A stretch of DNA of 64,000 nt. It comes from Oasisia sp. SBJ-2009 (taxonomy: Eukaryota; Annelida; Polychaeta; Sabellida; Siboglinidae). The stretch spans positions 4,524,325 to 4,588,324 of the forward strand of contig OZ024856.1 in NCBI GenBank assembly GCA_964017155.1, in the 5' to 3' direction. Positions 41,670 through 53,355 of this stretch are shown piece after piece. The position numbers and the translations under genes were made by a program. Each line of letters starts with the position of its first letter. Position 1 is the first letter of the stretch. The notes beneath the pieces were generated by a model. That model ran no database searches. It was not told where the DNA came from and saw only the letters and a program-made list of their open reading frames with translations.

Positions 41670-41898
41670 ACTATGGCATTAGATCAGATGGACACCACCA
41701 GGGAAAAGGAAGCGAGGACGGCCAAAGATGACGTGGCGACAAACAGTGATGGCCGAGCTGAGAGAGATGGGGCTGTCGTGGAGAGAGGCTCAGGCTTCAG
41801 CCAAGGACAGGACCTTGTGGCGGAAGATTGTTGTGGCCTTATGTCCCACTGGGGACGAAGAGGATTAAGTAAGTAAGTAAGTAAGTAACTATGGCATT
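41670..41898 (+). mobile_element. 5'-truncated LINE insertion with 11-bp target-site duplication
   Basis: The insert (41681-41887) is flanked by identical ACTATGGCATT direct repeats (41670-41680 and 41888-41898), the signature of target-primed reverse transcription. It consists of the end of ORF2 (41686-41868), a stop codon, and an (AAGT)n tail (41869-41887). The visible ORF2 part, 60 codons without stop or frameshift, includes GKRKRGRPKMTWRQTV, a GLSWREAQASAKDRTLWRK segment and the terminus ALCPTGDEED. This Trp- and Arg-rich C-terminal region is typical of the ORF2 ends of invertebrate non-LTR elements. The intact frame and perfect duplications suggest a young insertion. Confidence 0.85.
41686..41868 (+). 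pseudogene. LINE ORF2 C-terminal fragment
   Basis: The coding part of the truncated LINE above: 60 codons plus TAA. There is no start codon and no reverse transcriptase core, so it cannot make a working protein. It ends in GDEED, after which the short AAGT tail begins. Confidence 0.8.
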
Positions 41899-42913
41899 GG
41901 AACCAGTAATTTATGCTGGGTGCTGGGGGGGGGGGCTGAACCCCCCAATATTTCTGATGAAGGGGCTGGCTATCTGCTGATACCATGCCCATGACGGCGG
42001 TGTGGAGCCGAAGCTATACGCAGGCCTACGGCTTCGGTTTTCATATCCATCGATAACGATTTTGTTCTCGCGCCAACAGCGCTCATAGATGAGACGAGGT
42101 TTGTGTAACACTAATATTTATTCACATATTGCACATGCCCAACACAAAACATGGCCTCATAGTGATTAGCAACAATGCAAATGGGCGTAGTTTATGACGA
42201 GTGGTAACAGACAGTGACGACAGGGAGAGCGCCACCGGAAGGTTTACAGCCGCCTCACCGCGAGACGATGACAACAGCGACGTCGGTAAAGCTGACGAGA
42301 TGCCGTGATAACGGGTAACAAGAGCGACGAGTCGTCAGACACGCAACACATGTGCGCCATAATCTGTCAACCGGTCTTGCTGTGTTTATTAGTCGAACCC
42401 AAATTGCATGGGAAGTACCTAATGTGTAGGTAGGCGTGCTATTATGGGTGGATGCTGGGATTAAACGGAATATAACATGCACAACCGTATTTAGCCTTCA
42501 CGATATTTTGCCATTTACTAACCACATGACTGGTTCCACCTTCAAGAATGGTTGCACGACGATTGAGTGATGTCTTCGCGTGTTCGTCTTTATACTTCAG
42601 ACTTACATGGTGTACACAGATTCAGGATGGGACAGAGTAAAATTGATCAAATAAACCAGGTCTCAAATCTGGCACGCATGCACAATACAACATAATTACA
42701 AAGTAGATCGCGTGCATGGATATACTGTACATGTGTGAAACGGCTTACCACACAGGAACACAGCGTGCGGCGTGTCGTATGTGTAAACAGGATTGTGTGT
42801 AGGCAGTTTATTAATGTGTCTGTTCCACCAATAAAATAAACAACATATATCACATAGCCAGCGACTGAAACATCGTATTGTATATCTGACGCAGTCGCAG
42901 GACTAACCATTCG

Positions 42914-42918
<5 letters not shown>
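41899..42918. other. Intergenic DNA downstream of gene 2
   Basis: No gene supported. It contains a G-run at 41926-41935. Minus-strand AATAAA signals occur at about 42116 and 42816 and could serve the minus-strand gene that ends at 43240. Confidence 0.4.
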
Positions 42919-42997
<79 letters not shown>

Positions 42998-43042
42998 CTC
43001 TCTCTCTCTCTCTCTCTCGCTATATATATATATATATATATA
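42919..43042. repeat. (AT)n - (CT)n - (AT)n microsatellite
   Basis: AT dinucleotides at 42919-42992, CT at 42993-43018, then AT again to 43042. A G-run with interruptions follows at 43203-43230. Confidence 0.98.
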
Positions 43043-43239
43043 CACTTCTGAGATACAACAATAATAACATTTTCGAATACTACATTGGCAGTGATGGTAA
43101 ACCCGCTAATTACAATTGTCTTCTAATAAAAATAGACTTTGATATTCAAGGAAAACACATCGCATTTTTAGTCACAGGTATTTTACAAGGCAGAGACAAA
43201 GGTGGGGGGGAGGGGGGGGGAGGGGGGGGGCACACTCCA

Positions 43240-43758
43240 TCAGATGACCTCCTCTGTCGTCGTGACGCCTTTTAGGAATATCTTGGAGATTCTGTCTGGC
43301 TTGAAGGACTTCATCATGTCGTTTCGGTTGCTGCGACTCCACGACCGGTTCTCGTTGAGACTCAGACTGCTGCCCCATCTGGCTAGGCACCCCGTCTCCC
43401 CCGCCTCCGTCCTCTCACCCTCCTCCCCGGTGCTGCAGCTGCTGATGCTCCGCACCATGCGAGTCTCCCTCGTCCGACCGGAGCCGTCGTTCTGACAGCG
43501 CGGGCTCAACGTCGGACTCGGCACGAGAGACAGCCGTCTGTCGGGACTCAGACTCGACGTGTTGGGCGTCGTGTCGTCGGCGGCGAGACTCGAACCGAAG
43601 CCGTTGCAAGTCGTGCCGCAACTGATGCCGGAGTCACAGCTGGTCGAGTCGAGCAGGACGACGGGCGGGGGTCGACCCTCGCTCGTCTTGCCCGTCTCTT
43701 TCTGCCACTTTGCCACAGCGCTCCAGATATCCGTCTCGATCTCCTTCTGTGCCGTGTT
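43240..43758 (-). CDS. C-terminal exon of an unrecognised protein (gene 2)
   Basis: The exon begins after a GGTGCTTTCAG acceptor and encodes 172 residues followed by TGA. It starts NTAQKEIETDIWSAVAKWQK, a helix-like segment, then becomes Ser/Thr/Pro/Gly-rich with several Ser-Leu-Ser patches, a CGTTCNG segment, EEGERTEAGE, and a basic end SFKPDRISKIFLKG before TTTEEVI. The body looks like a disordered, phosphorylation-prone cytoplasmic tail. The last residues (TEEVI) loosely resemble a PDZ-binding end, which is only a suggestion. The exon is CpG-rich beside CpG-poor DNA, as is FAM53-like exon 3. I do not recognise the family. The GC-biased third positions and clean acceptor argue that it is real. 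Confidence 0.6.
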   Translation of the reverse strand, partial: NTAQKEIETDIWSAVAKWQKETGKTSEGRPPPVVLLDSTSCDSGISCGTTCNGFGSSLAADDTTPNTSSLSPDRRLSLVPSPTLSPRCQNDGSGRTRETRMVRSISSCSTGEEGERTEAGETGCLARWGSSLSLNENRSWSRSNRNDMMKSFKPDRISKIFLKGVTTTEEVI

Positions 43759-43856
43759 CTGAAAGCACCAGCGACGATGTTAGATGCTGTTACAGAGGAA
43801 CATAGTTGCGAAATAGCGACGAAACTGGACAAGTGAATGAAGAGGAAGAACAGGAC

Positions 43857-43909
43857 ACAAAACAAAACAAAACAAAACAAAGCGAAGCAAAGCGAAGCAA
43901 AACAAAACT
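43857..43909. repeat. (AAAAC)n / (AAGCG)n short array
   Basis: AAAAC pentamers passing into AAAGCGAAGC words, in the intron next to gene 2's last exon. Confidence 0.9.
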
Positions 43910-43985
43910 TTAGACAAGACATGTACCTTGCATATAAAGTGGTCACCTCCACATAGAGTCAACGGACCCGTTTGTGTTTGTTCAC

Positions 43986-44028
43986 ACGCCTAGTCATACG
44001 GACATAATATGTCCGTATGGCTAGGCGT
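43986..44028. repeat. 21-bp-arm palindrome
   Basis: ACGCCTAGTCATACGGACAT(A) is followed, after one base, by its reverse complement with a single mismatch. It could form a near-perfect 21-bp cruciform arm in the intron of gene 2. Confidence 0.93.
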
Positions 44029-44032
44029 CAAC

Positions 44033-44085
44033 GCAACGTAACGTTAACCATTACACATATTATGTGTAATGGTTTACGTTGTTGC
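44033..44085. repeat. Second, imperfect palindrome
   Basis: GCAACGTAACGTTAACCATT + ACACATA pairs with TATGTGTAATGGTTTACG + TTGTTGC with a small gap. It begins five bases after the first palindrome ends. Confidence 0.88.
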
Positions 44086-44343
44086 TTATTAACAATAACG
44101 ACACTGACTTTTGAATCCATAACGTTGACGTGAAGCCCACCACGTCTGTAACACGCTATGCACTGGCCAGATTCTGTGTCTAATTAAAGCCAATTCTTCG
44201 TGAATATTGGGTGTTTACAGAACACACCTAAAGACTTGAAGCATTAAGGTGCCATATGCATTAGGACTACATTTTTATATCAGATAACTTGCATATCAAC
44301 AGAAGCGACAAGTATGCATGCAGACAGCACACCATAAACTTAC

Positions 44344-44494
44344 TGACGTAGACAATAATGGTAACATCAATGACCATTTTCATCACAGAAACTAGTCGTG
44401 CGAATCTTTCAACTGTCATTTCTAGTGTTATAGCCATCTCCAGCATTGCCTCGGTTGGCTTGCTAAGTTGCTTCAGCTGGTTGGTCACATAATA
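44344..44494 (-). CDS. Possible internal exon of gene 2
   Basis: A 151-base open segment encodes YYVTNQLKQLSKPTEAMLEM and continues to a hydrophobic end (VSVMKMVIDVTIIVYV). It ends at a consensus donor, CA|GTAAGT. The acceptor (ACCAAGGCAG) has a poor pyrimidine tract. The amphipathic then hydrophobic make-up could be a helix entering a membrane. It ends in phase 1, whereas the exon at 43758 needs phase 0. At least one exon between them is therefore missing, or the two do not belong together. The family is not recognised. Confidence 0.32.
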
Positions 44495-47315
44495 CTGCCT
44501 TGGTGCCGCGTGAGGTTTGTGCTAGGGGTTGTGTATTTGCTGAATGACAGCTGTGTATTGAGATGTGTATTGTCGCTGTCCAGAGATCGGGGGACCATTT
44601 CGCTAAAGTAAAAGGTAGAGCTCTTAAAGGAAACCTTGCCTTTAAACCAAATATTATGTTGTTAAATTAAAATATGTTTTTAATATGCAAATATCCATTA
44701 CCGTATTACCTAGGCACACTGGCGACAATGTCCCACTGGCGCTTTGTGGTGTTGACAGTTTCCAGGTATTCAAAGTGACTGATAAGGATCAAATATTATT
44801 TTTATGTGCAACATCGGGTTTAAAAGCTCTTAACAACATTAGTGAATGGTCCCATGCTCTCAGCGCAGTTGCCTTGTCAGAAGTGTAGATGGCCCGATAT
44901 CAACTGTGCATCTGGGAAGATAATGACGACTAGCTATAGTGGAAAGTATTAATAACGCAAAGAGAGGTGTGTTTCCGTGGCAAGGACTACTTGACAGCAC
45001 AATACAAGACATTGAGACGGCAGTGTCCAGACGAGACGTGGTCAGCAGGGAAGCCACTGGAGCCTTCTCCCACGGGAGTGGGGCACACACAAGGGGCACG
45101 ATAAAGGCTTTTAGAGCAGACGGACACAAGCTCAGCTGCACTTTGTGATGATCACTTGTTGACATTTCTGTCGTCGGACAATTAGTGGCGGCCATTAGAT
45201 GTTGCCTCTCCCTCAGTCCCTCTCCCAGTGGGGCATTACCAGTGCTTTATCTTCCTACTTGACAAACAACAGTGCCCTCTGAAGGCACCGAGCCTCATAC
45301 AGCAGACACACCGGACACACCGGTTAGCACCTTATGTCATCGTCTGATGTCCTCTAATGTCATCAAATGCTTCTTAATCGCGCCACTGCGGGAGACAACG
45401 ATAAGCAAAAGCATGCTTTCAAGAGACTCATGAAAACCTGGCATCATCTATTTGAGTATCAGTCTGATCATTACGAGAAGAAAGTCTACTAACAGTAATT
45501 TTGCTGATCTTTGAGATGACAGATTTCTTTCATGGGAATCGTTGTACGATTAACAATAATTTCACCCTTTCATGACATCGCTTTTACTAGTTTAGGACTT
45601 AGCCAATGAACATGTCACAAGAACAACGACGCAAAAGCAATGTCTCGTTTTGAAGACCACCAAAGTACCCTGATGACGCAAGTGTCATTGTGGTGAGCAG
45701 TGCAAGGGCCACAGCTACTGGACGGTGTCCGTGTGACCACACAGTGGTCTGTTTGAAGTGTGACAGGGCTGGACATAATGCCTGAAGACATTGCTGTTAT
45801 TACTGTCAATATCGTGATGAATTTGTTCCAATTACTTGTCCAATAGCGAAACTGCTTCCGAGTTGAAGGTAATCAAAGAGGTGGCCTAGAGCCGGGAGGT
45901 GCCGTGTCCACGTAATTGCTGCGCGTCAACGGTGGGAAGGTCAGCATTTAATACAAAGAGTACAAGCCAATGACAACATGACAAGGACATCCTTGTGACA
46001 ACATAACAAGGAAATCCTTCTGACCATTGACAAGGACATTCTTGTGATAACATGACAAAGACATGCTGACAACATCATAAAAAGGATGACAAGATGAAAG
46101 CACATGCTGAAGACACTTCATTCCTTCTGTTATTTCTAAAATAAAGTCAGTTTTAAATGCCCACGTAACACTACTTGTTTTCACAAAGTTAATTTATTTT
46201 TATAATACATGGATAATGCAGACATTTATTTTCAAACACTAACTGATGGAACCCATTATGGAAGCACATCATAATGGGATAGTATCGCTTAAAACATGTT
46301 CAGTCGTTAAACTAATTTACTCTAGTATTTAAATAATAACCAACATTTTATAAATAATTGGTGGTGTCACTGGTGTCACTTTGTTGATCTTGGCCTCATT
46401 GTCTTCATCTCATCACAAGTAGTATCTGAGAGCACTCTGTGCTGTTCGGATCTAGGCTATACATCTGAATTACAAGCATCCCCTTCTTGCCACCATTGTA
46501 TCCCCTAGCCCCACTAAACTGCATAATTATATATCATTCCTGAAGCCAAGAACCTACCCAAAAGTACAACAATCTCCAACCAAATGAAGGTGTTAGATGA
46601 AAACAGACGAAGAAGAAACTGTTGTTTTACTTCTGTTTACTAGACTACTGAAACAACAATGAAATAGTGTATGTGATACCACTCACTACATGTATTAACC
46701 TTTGCATGAACTACCTACCAGGGTATTCAGTGCAAGACATCATTATTGTGATCTTCAACCTGTTCAGACAGACGTTCTTATGAGTATTGTTCATGAACGT
46801 TACTTCCATGACATTTAGATGTCAGCAGCGATTATGAGCATCAATTTTCCATTTTGTATGAGCCGGTGACACGCGGCCAGTAGTGATAAACTACTCCTGA
46901 CTAATGGCATATTCGCATGATCGGGAAACAACACACTCATAAAAACATATAACAGGTGGAAATAAACTACTTTTGTGGAAATAAGTGGGCACTATTTCAC
47001 ATAAGCTGTACGTAATATACTATCATGCAACTGGTGCTGTAATCTGCCAAGATCACGTCATCATCTCACACGAGGATTACCATAATATTGATTTGAATTA
47101 TAGTCAAACCTGTGGTAATTATTTAGACACTTGAATTAAATTCATCTAGTTCTGCCTACTGCTGCCGTTGTCCTAATCATAAAATGAAATCTGAGTGTAA
47201 TACACAAATCAGGTCAATTATGGAGTGCTTTAGGATAGTCGGTTATCACGAAAATAATATTATATAAAGCGACAATCTGTAATGCAGCAAGACCAATAGT
47301 AAATGCCTAAAATCA
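44495..47315. other. CpG-poor stretch, probably intronic
   Basis: CpG-poor unique DNA with no convincing exon. A diverged tandem repeat of about 31 bp (GACAACATGACAAGGACATC and variants) occupies about 45965-46085. If gene 2 continues rightwards, this is its intron. Confidence 0.45.
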
Positions 47316-47359
47316 ATGCCATTCCTTGTGAACACACTTCCCAGTATAATTACGTTTAG

Positions 47360-47444
47360 TGGGCCACAAGGAAAGACAGGTACGCCAAGTAGCACCCAGG
47401 TAAGAAAACGGCCATATGGTGGATTACAATCACCAGTGGAGGAG
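47360..47444 (+). CDS. Possible small plus-strand exon
   Basis: A short open segment following TTACGTTTAG, encoding GPQGKTGTPSSTQVRKRPYG then GLQSPVEE and ending at a strong donor, GAG|GTAAGT. A second donor-like CAG|GTAAGA lies inside it (47400). The frame is open back to an ATG at 47316, which would give a 43-codon first exon instead. The Gly/Ser/Pro and basic composition is typical of a disordered nuclear protein segment, but I do not recognise it. It runs opposite to gene 2 and may be spurious. Confidence 0.28.
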
Positions 47445-48640
47445 GTAAGTAAACACGTGTGTGCGTGACACTGCTACACACGTGACACTGTTGTCAGCTC
47501 AATGAATCGACCCTCTTTGATAGCAGAAACAAATTACGTGCCACCTGGATAACAGGAGCCTCATCTGTCGAGGCAAACACTGCGAGACACAGGCACAACA
47601 AACTGACACGATCAACAGCTACATGCCAATTGACGTCCTATAGAAACTGTCCTCCAAGGCTCCACCAAAGAGAGTCTTCTCTTTTCAATAGTCCAAACGA
47701 ATCTCCTGCCACTTGTAAAAGCAACCACCATAATCTTAGATGAGTCTCCAAACCCAATTTGTTTTATTTACCATACATCATACCATGTTTCACAAAAGGT
47801 TATGTTTTTTATTTTTGACATGGATGTATTGCATCATCTGAAATGTCTAGGTCATAAAACCAATTCTTCTTTTGAAATAGTTTTACCTAGAAACAAAGCT
47901 ACATATTACTGTTAGTAAAATTAACCATTTTCAGAAACCAGTAACATACTTCTTATCAGCCTGGCTTCATCACCAAATATTACCAGGCAGTGTATGTGAA
48001 AAATTTAATATGACATCTCCACCTTCATCATTCCAAACCAAGGTTGTGCCGATTACAAGTCGCAAATACTAATAGACAAATATACAAGATCATTGAAATT
48101 AGTCGCAGACACTAAAATGTAAAAATGCAGTATTTAAAAAACTATGCAAAATTAAATGTCTAAGATAAGTAAATTACAAAATATCTCTAAAAATAAACAC
48201 ATATTAAGATTATCTATAAAATATGCAATACAAATATAAAACATGCCTATCTAAACATGATTTAGACACTATAGTCACTTTATGACAGTAGACCATCAGA
48301 ATATATTTGGATTCTTTTCTTTCCAATCACCTATTCACTTGCTGCCAAATCCCTCCTGGGACTAACTCAATGATGTGCTGCAACTCGTAAGCATTCAGAG
48401 AAAAGCTTTCCATAAAAATCAATAATGATTTATCACAGCGTTTGGAGGTTCCTGGACTGTCCTGGTGGACCGCAGCTGTCGGTTAATGACCTGTGAATTG
48501 AATCTGCCATGGACCGTGTGTCTCATATTCACACACCCAGTACCCAGGTACACACTTGAACCCTTTGATAGCATTCCTACAGCAACACCAACCCTAACTT
48601 CTTGCTGGGTCATGAAATGGAGGGTCAGAACTTAGCAGAT
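47445..48640. other. CpG-poor unique stretch
   Basis: No gene or notable repeat was recognised. Confidence 0.45.
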
Positions 48641-48649
48641 CCCTTTCAT

Positions 48650-49238
48650 TGAAACATGCCACTGGATAGTCAGTCACCCTTGACAGATGCCACTTGGCAT
48701 ATGCCACCTGACAGTCCCCTTTGACACATGTCACCAGTCCCACTCCACCAAGTGATACCACCTGGCTGTCACTTTGATGACAGATGCCACATACAGTACT
48801 ACCTGACAGTCCCCTGTGACATATGCCACCCCACCATCCCCGTTGGCACATGCCAAACCCCCTCAACAGATACCACCTGGCCATCCCCTTGATGACAGAT
48901 GCCACATACCACCTGACAGTCCACTTTGACAGATGCCACCTGACAGTTCACTCTGACAGATGCCACCTGACAGTCCACTCTGACAGATGCCACCTGACAG
49001 TTCACTCTGACAGATGCCACCTGACAGTTCACTCTGACAGATGCCACCTGACAGTCCACTCTGACAGATGCCACCTGACAGTTCACTCTGACAGATGCCA
49101 CCTGACAGTCCACTCTGACAGATGCCACCTGACAGTTCACTCTGACAGATGCCACCTGACAGTTCACTCTGACAGATGCCACCTGACAGTTCACTCTGAC
49201 AGATGCCACCTGACAGTTCACTCTGACAGATGCCACTG
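48650..49238. repeat. 27-bp minisatellite with a degenerate left flank
   Basis: From about 48905 the unit GACAGTTCACTCTGACAGAT + GCCACCT repeats about 12 times with an exact 27-bp period; the main variant is TTCACTC versus TCCACTC. Older, longer and diverged units (ACAGATGCCAC ... CACCTGACAGTCCCC) extend left to about 48650. It is open on both strands with 9-residue periods (for example VASVRVNCQ), with no other sign of coding. Confidence 0.95.
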
Positions 49239-50943
49239 CAACAATTTGCCCATCACTAAACATATATACATTTTCAAGTCATATTTGTCAATTCTCAGAA
49301 ATGGTCATAGTAAAACTAAATGAGTCATCATTTTAGTCCAACAACGTTAGCAAAGCAAAATATTATTACACTGCACATGATTTATATACGTCTAATCCAC
49401 CCATCTGTAACATATGTCAGCTTTGTTAACACTGCAGTGGCTCATGGCTAAAGCTTCGGACTCTCGACAAAGAGAACCTGTGCTCGGTTCGATTCCTCTG
49501 CTGCAGTGTGAAACCTTGGGCCAGTTCACTCATCTCTATATATGACTACCTGGCTATAGTCAGTGGTGGATATCTGTACAGACAGCCTTCACACATTTTC
49601 TAATCCACACTATTCCTTGCCAGACATTAGGTCTACTTCAGTGTCCAGCCTTTCATCCTCCTCTCAAGCCTTCACAATCAAGACCTGGCTTGGAAGATGA
49701 TTTATGAGGCTTGACCAATGTGGTCGGTGGTCAAGAACACAGAGACTGACCAACTGGCCAGCTGATGGATAGAGCACACACTACAAGTCCACTTCAATCT
49801 GACTGCCGATTAATTGTCATTTGCCAGGATACTTACGCTAATCTGTATAATTAATAAATGGGAAATATAATCTAGACTAGAGCATCATTCGCCAGGTTCC
49901 GGCTGCCTAAAGACATTTCTCAGTGCACATTAACTTATTTTATCAATGTTTAATCACTCTTCTGAGAGTTAACTGTACCTTTAAACGTTCAAGTGATTCA
50001 TAATTTAAATCACTAAATTGCTTAGCATACACAGAATGTCATATTTACGGGGATGCTCATAAAATAACATCTATATTCATTCACATGACAAACCTGGCTG
50101 AGCTGGGTGTAGAGGTTCAAAAGAACCTACTTAATCTTCCCATCTGACAGTGAGGCCAACAATTTAATCAGCAGTCAGGGGAATGAATTCCCTGAAGCCA
50201 TCAAGTTGCACACAAATACAATTACCAGTAATTGTGGATGTATCATTTCAGCCACATCGCTGCTAGAGAATAGTCACACTTATTTATTTGAGTGTTCACA
50301 CATTATTACTCAACATTCATAGTTCGTGGTTGTTTTAAGTAGAAGTTGAATTGAGTCGAGAAATGTTTATAAGAAAGCAGACCTACCACAATGCGCAGAT
50401 TTTCTAATAACATATTTTTATGACAGTAGCAGAAATTAGCAATATGGATTACACTATTTTAATATAGATTTTTCTTCAAATATAAAAATTGTGATGATAA
50501 ATTAATGTTTTCTCGGTTACTGTTTTGTTGTAATACCTGCACAAAGATTCATTTCAACATAAAAGTTGTACCATTTGATCAACAGATAAAAGTATTAGCA
50601 AGTTTTTATTAAAAAAAGCTCCAAAGAAAGTGCTGAATCTTTCTATCCAAGTATTTTATGCTGGGGAAATTTCCAACACGATGGAAAATTAAGTAAGTAT
50701 ACTCTGTAACTTGGTGGCATGCATTTAAAATAGAATTAAAATAAACTATTTAAACAATTAGTGTAAAGTGGATTGAATAGTAATTTAAAGAAAACTATAA
50801 CATGAATTTATATGCATTTTTGCAGAATTTCAAGTTTTTCTACCCAGATATACATTGAGTCGGGAAGAGAAATGACGGTCATGTCAGAAAAGAAGACCCA
50901 TGTTTGTGTGACCCAAAATAACCCGGGATGCCGCAGCCTGCAC
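49239..50943. other. CpG-poor stretch containing a SINE
   Basis: Apart from the SINE at 49.4 kb, no gene is supported. A good acceptor-like site (ATGCATTTTTGCAG, to 50825) is followed by a 72-codon plus frame that runs into the 8-bp array. It has no donor or recognisable content. Confidence 0.4.
49431..49640 (+). mobile_element. tRNA-derived SINE (family S), copy 3
   Basis: The head has ACTGCAGTGGCTCATGGCTA (A-box region) and GGTTCGATTCC (B box, about 49486-49496). The body reads GTGAAACCTTGGGCCAGTTC, ACTACCTGGCTATAG and GTGGTGGATATCTGTACAGA, colinear with copy 1. Confidence 0.8.
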
Positions 50944-51010
50944 CACTGCACCGCTGCACCGCTGCACCGCTGCACCGCTGCACCGCTGCACCGCTGCACC
51001 GCTGCACCGC
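50944..51010. repeat. 8-bp tandem repeat (CTGCACCG)n
   Basis: About eight exact copies. The 8-bp period gives an 8-residue repeat in each frame, an artefact. Confidence 0.97.
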
Positions 51011-52059
51011 CTGCACTTAACACTAACAGCAATCATACATAATGCAATCCAAATGTCTCAATAAATCACAACGCCAATACTGCTTTGTCACTCTGTCTCC
51101 AGCAAGATAAATACTGGCAGGGAGGTAATGGCTCCTAAATGAGACATAGCTGCCAAGGCCAGGCAGATTTAACAGGCCACAACATTCCCCTGTACACCGC
51201 TGCCAGCCAAAGTAGGGCCAGTCCACCACTCATTGTCTGTCCATTCTGACCATCTCTGCTAGATTACACTGGTCAGTGTTTTTAATAAATGCCCAGTGCA
51301 ATCTATCAGGCAGCTAGGTCAAGCAGGTAAATGCATTTGCTGTAATTCAACATCTGAATGCTTCTACGATATGAAAATATGTCTATTAATAACGTTGTCA
51401 GTATATTTTCTTTGATTGATTCCCACTGTACTTTGGGTCTTCCAGAAAGGATGCAAAATCAATAACAAATATGATCTTTGATAGATAATAATAGCAAATA
51501 AAATATTTCACAGTAACACAATCAGCTTGAGAGAACCATGAGAGGGATCACAGATTTGAAGAAGAAGAAAAAATTAAAAGATGAACCAGATTTAATACAA
51601 TGAGAGCCTCATTCTGACAAGAGATGCAATCTGGTAGAGTTTTCCAGACCATCAGCCTCGGCACTTTGTATCCAATCCAATCACATTTGCGTGTTGACAC
51701 CGGTGCTGACTACACTGCTGATGTAATGACATCTTTATGACTGCGAGGCCATGGTACACCAACATAAAACACTATCAAAGATGCCACGCAAGTAGCAACG
51801 AATAAGATTGCCATCTATTCCGTGGTAGCCATGACAACGATACAGTTCTTTGTAGCAATCACTGCCGTTTAATCGGCATTAAATAACTGAAATGTCAACT
51901 GGATTTCTCTTGGGGGCTAAATGTTTTATGATGCCACTGTGCCACTGTCACCAGCAGATGTCACACAGTGGTTGTGCTGACAGTTGCTGTCAGCGGTGTT
52001 CTAAAGCTGGGTCAATCAAATTATTGTTTACAAGTAAAGAAATTTATTTCTCCACCATA
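51011..52059. other. CpG-poor unique stretch
   Basis: No supported gene. A plus frame at 51892-52131 runs into the adjoining minisatellite. Confidence 0.45.
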
Positions 52060-53355
52060 GACTTTGCTCCACACTCAGGGGGTGTATTAAGGGGAGTGTA
52101 TGAGAAGGCTGGGTGTGAGGGGGATGTATGAGAAAGGCAAGTGTGAGGGGGAGTGTATGAGAAGGGTGTAAGGGAGAGTGTGTGAGAAGTGCAGGTGTAA
52201 GGGGGAGTGTGTGAGAAGTGCAGGTGTAAGGGGGAGTGTGTGAGAAGTGCAGGTGTAAGGGGGAGTGTGTGAGAAGTGCAGGTGTAAGGGGGAGTGTGTG
52301 AGAAGTGCAGGTGTAAGGGGGAGTGTGTGAGAAGTGCAGGTGTAAGGGGGAGTGTGTGAGAAGTGCAGGTGTAAGGGGGAGTGTGTGAGAAGTGCAGGTG
52401 TAAGGGGGAGTGTGTGAGAAGTGCAGGTGTAAGGGGGAGTGTGTGAGAAGTGCAGGTGTAAGGGGGAGTGTGTGAGAAGTGCAGGTGTAAGGGGGAGTGT
52501 GTGAGAAGTGCAGGTGTAAGGGGGAGTGTGTGAGAAGTGCAGGTGTAAGGGGGAGTGTGTGAGAAGTGCGGGTGTAAGGGGGAGTGTGTGAGAAGTGCAG
52601 GTGTAAGGGGGAGTGTGTGAGAAGTGCGGGTGTAAGGGGGAGTGTGTGAGAAGTGCAGGTGTAAGGGGGAGTGTGTGAGAAGTGCAGGTGTAAGGGGGAG
52701 TGTGTGAGAAGTGCAGGTGTAAGGGGGAGTGTGTGAGAAGTGCGGGTGTAAGGGGGAGTGTGTGAGAAGGGCGGGTGTAAGGGGTAATATATGAAGGGCG
52801 GGTGTGAGGGAGAGTGTGAGAAGGGCGGGTGTGAGGGAGAGTGTGAGAAGGGCGGGTGTAAGGGGTAATATATGAAGGGTGGGTGTGAGGGAGAGTGTGA
52901 GAAGGGCGGGTGTGAGGGAGAGTGTGAGAAGGGTGGGTGTGAGGGGTAATATATGAGAAGGGCGGGTGTGAGGGAGTGTGTGAGAGAAGGGCGGGTGTGA
53001 GAAGGGCGGGTGTAAGGGGGAGTGTGTGAGAAGGGCGGGTGTGAGGGAGAGTGTGAGAGAAGGGCGGGTGTGAGAAGGGCGGGTGTGAGAAGGGCGGGTG
53101 TGAGAAGGGCGGGTGTGAGAAGGGCGGGTGTGAGAAGGGTCGGTGTGAGGGAGTGTGTGAGAGAAGGGTGGGTGTGAGAAGGGTGGATGTGGGGGGAGTG
53201 TGTAAGAAGGGCGGGTGTGAGAAGGGTGGATGTGGGGTGTGAGTGTAAGAAGGGTGGGTGTGAGAAGGGTGGATGTGGGGGGAGTGTGTAAGAAGGGCGG
53301 GTGTGAGAAGGGTGGATGTGGGGTGTGAGTGTAAGAAGGGTGGGTGTGAGGGGAA
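52060..53355. repeat. 29-bp G-rich minisatellite with decayed right half
   Basis: From about 52190 to 52760 the unit GGGGGAGTGTGTGAGAAGTG + CAGGTGTAA repeats about 20 times, nearly exact, with occasional CGGGTGTAA. To the right, units shorten and vary (GTGTGAGAAGGGCGG 15-mers, GGTAATATATGA inserts, GTGGATGTGGGG) to 53355. The strand is strongly G-rich. Confidence 0.96.
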
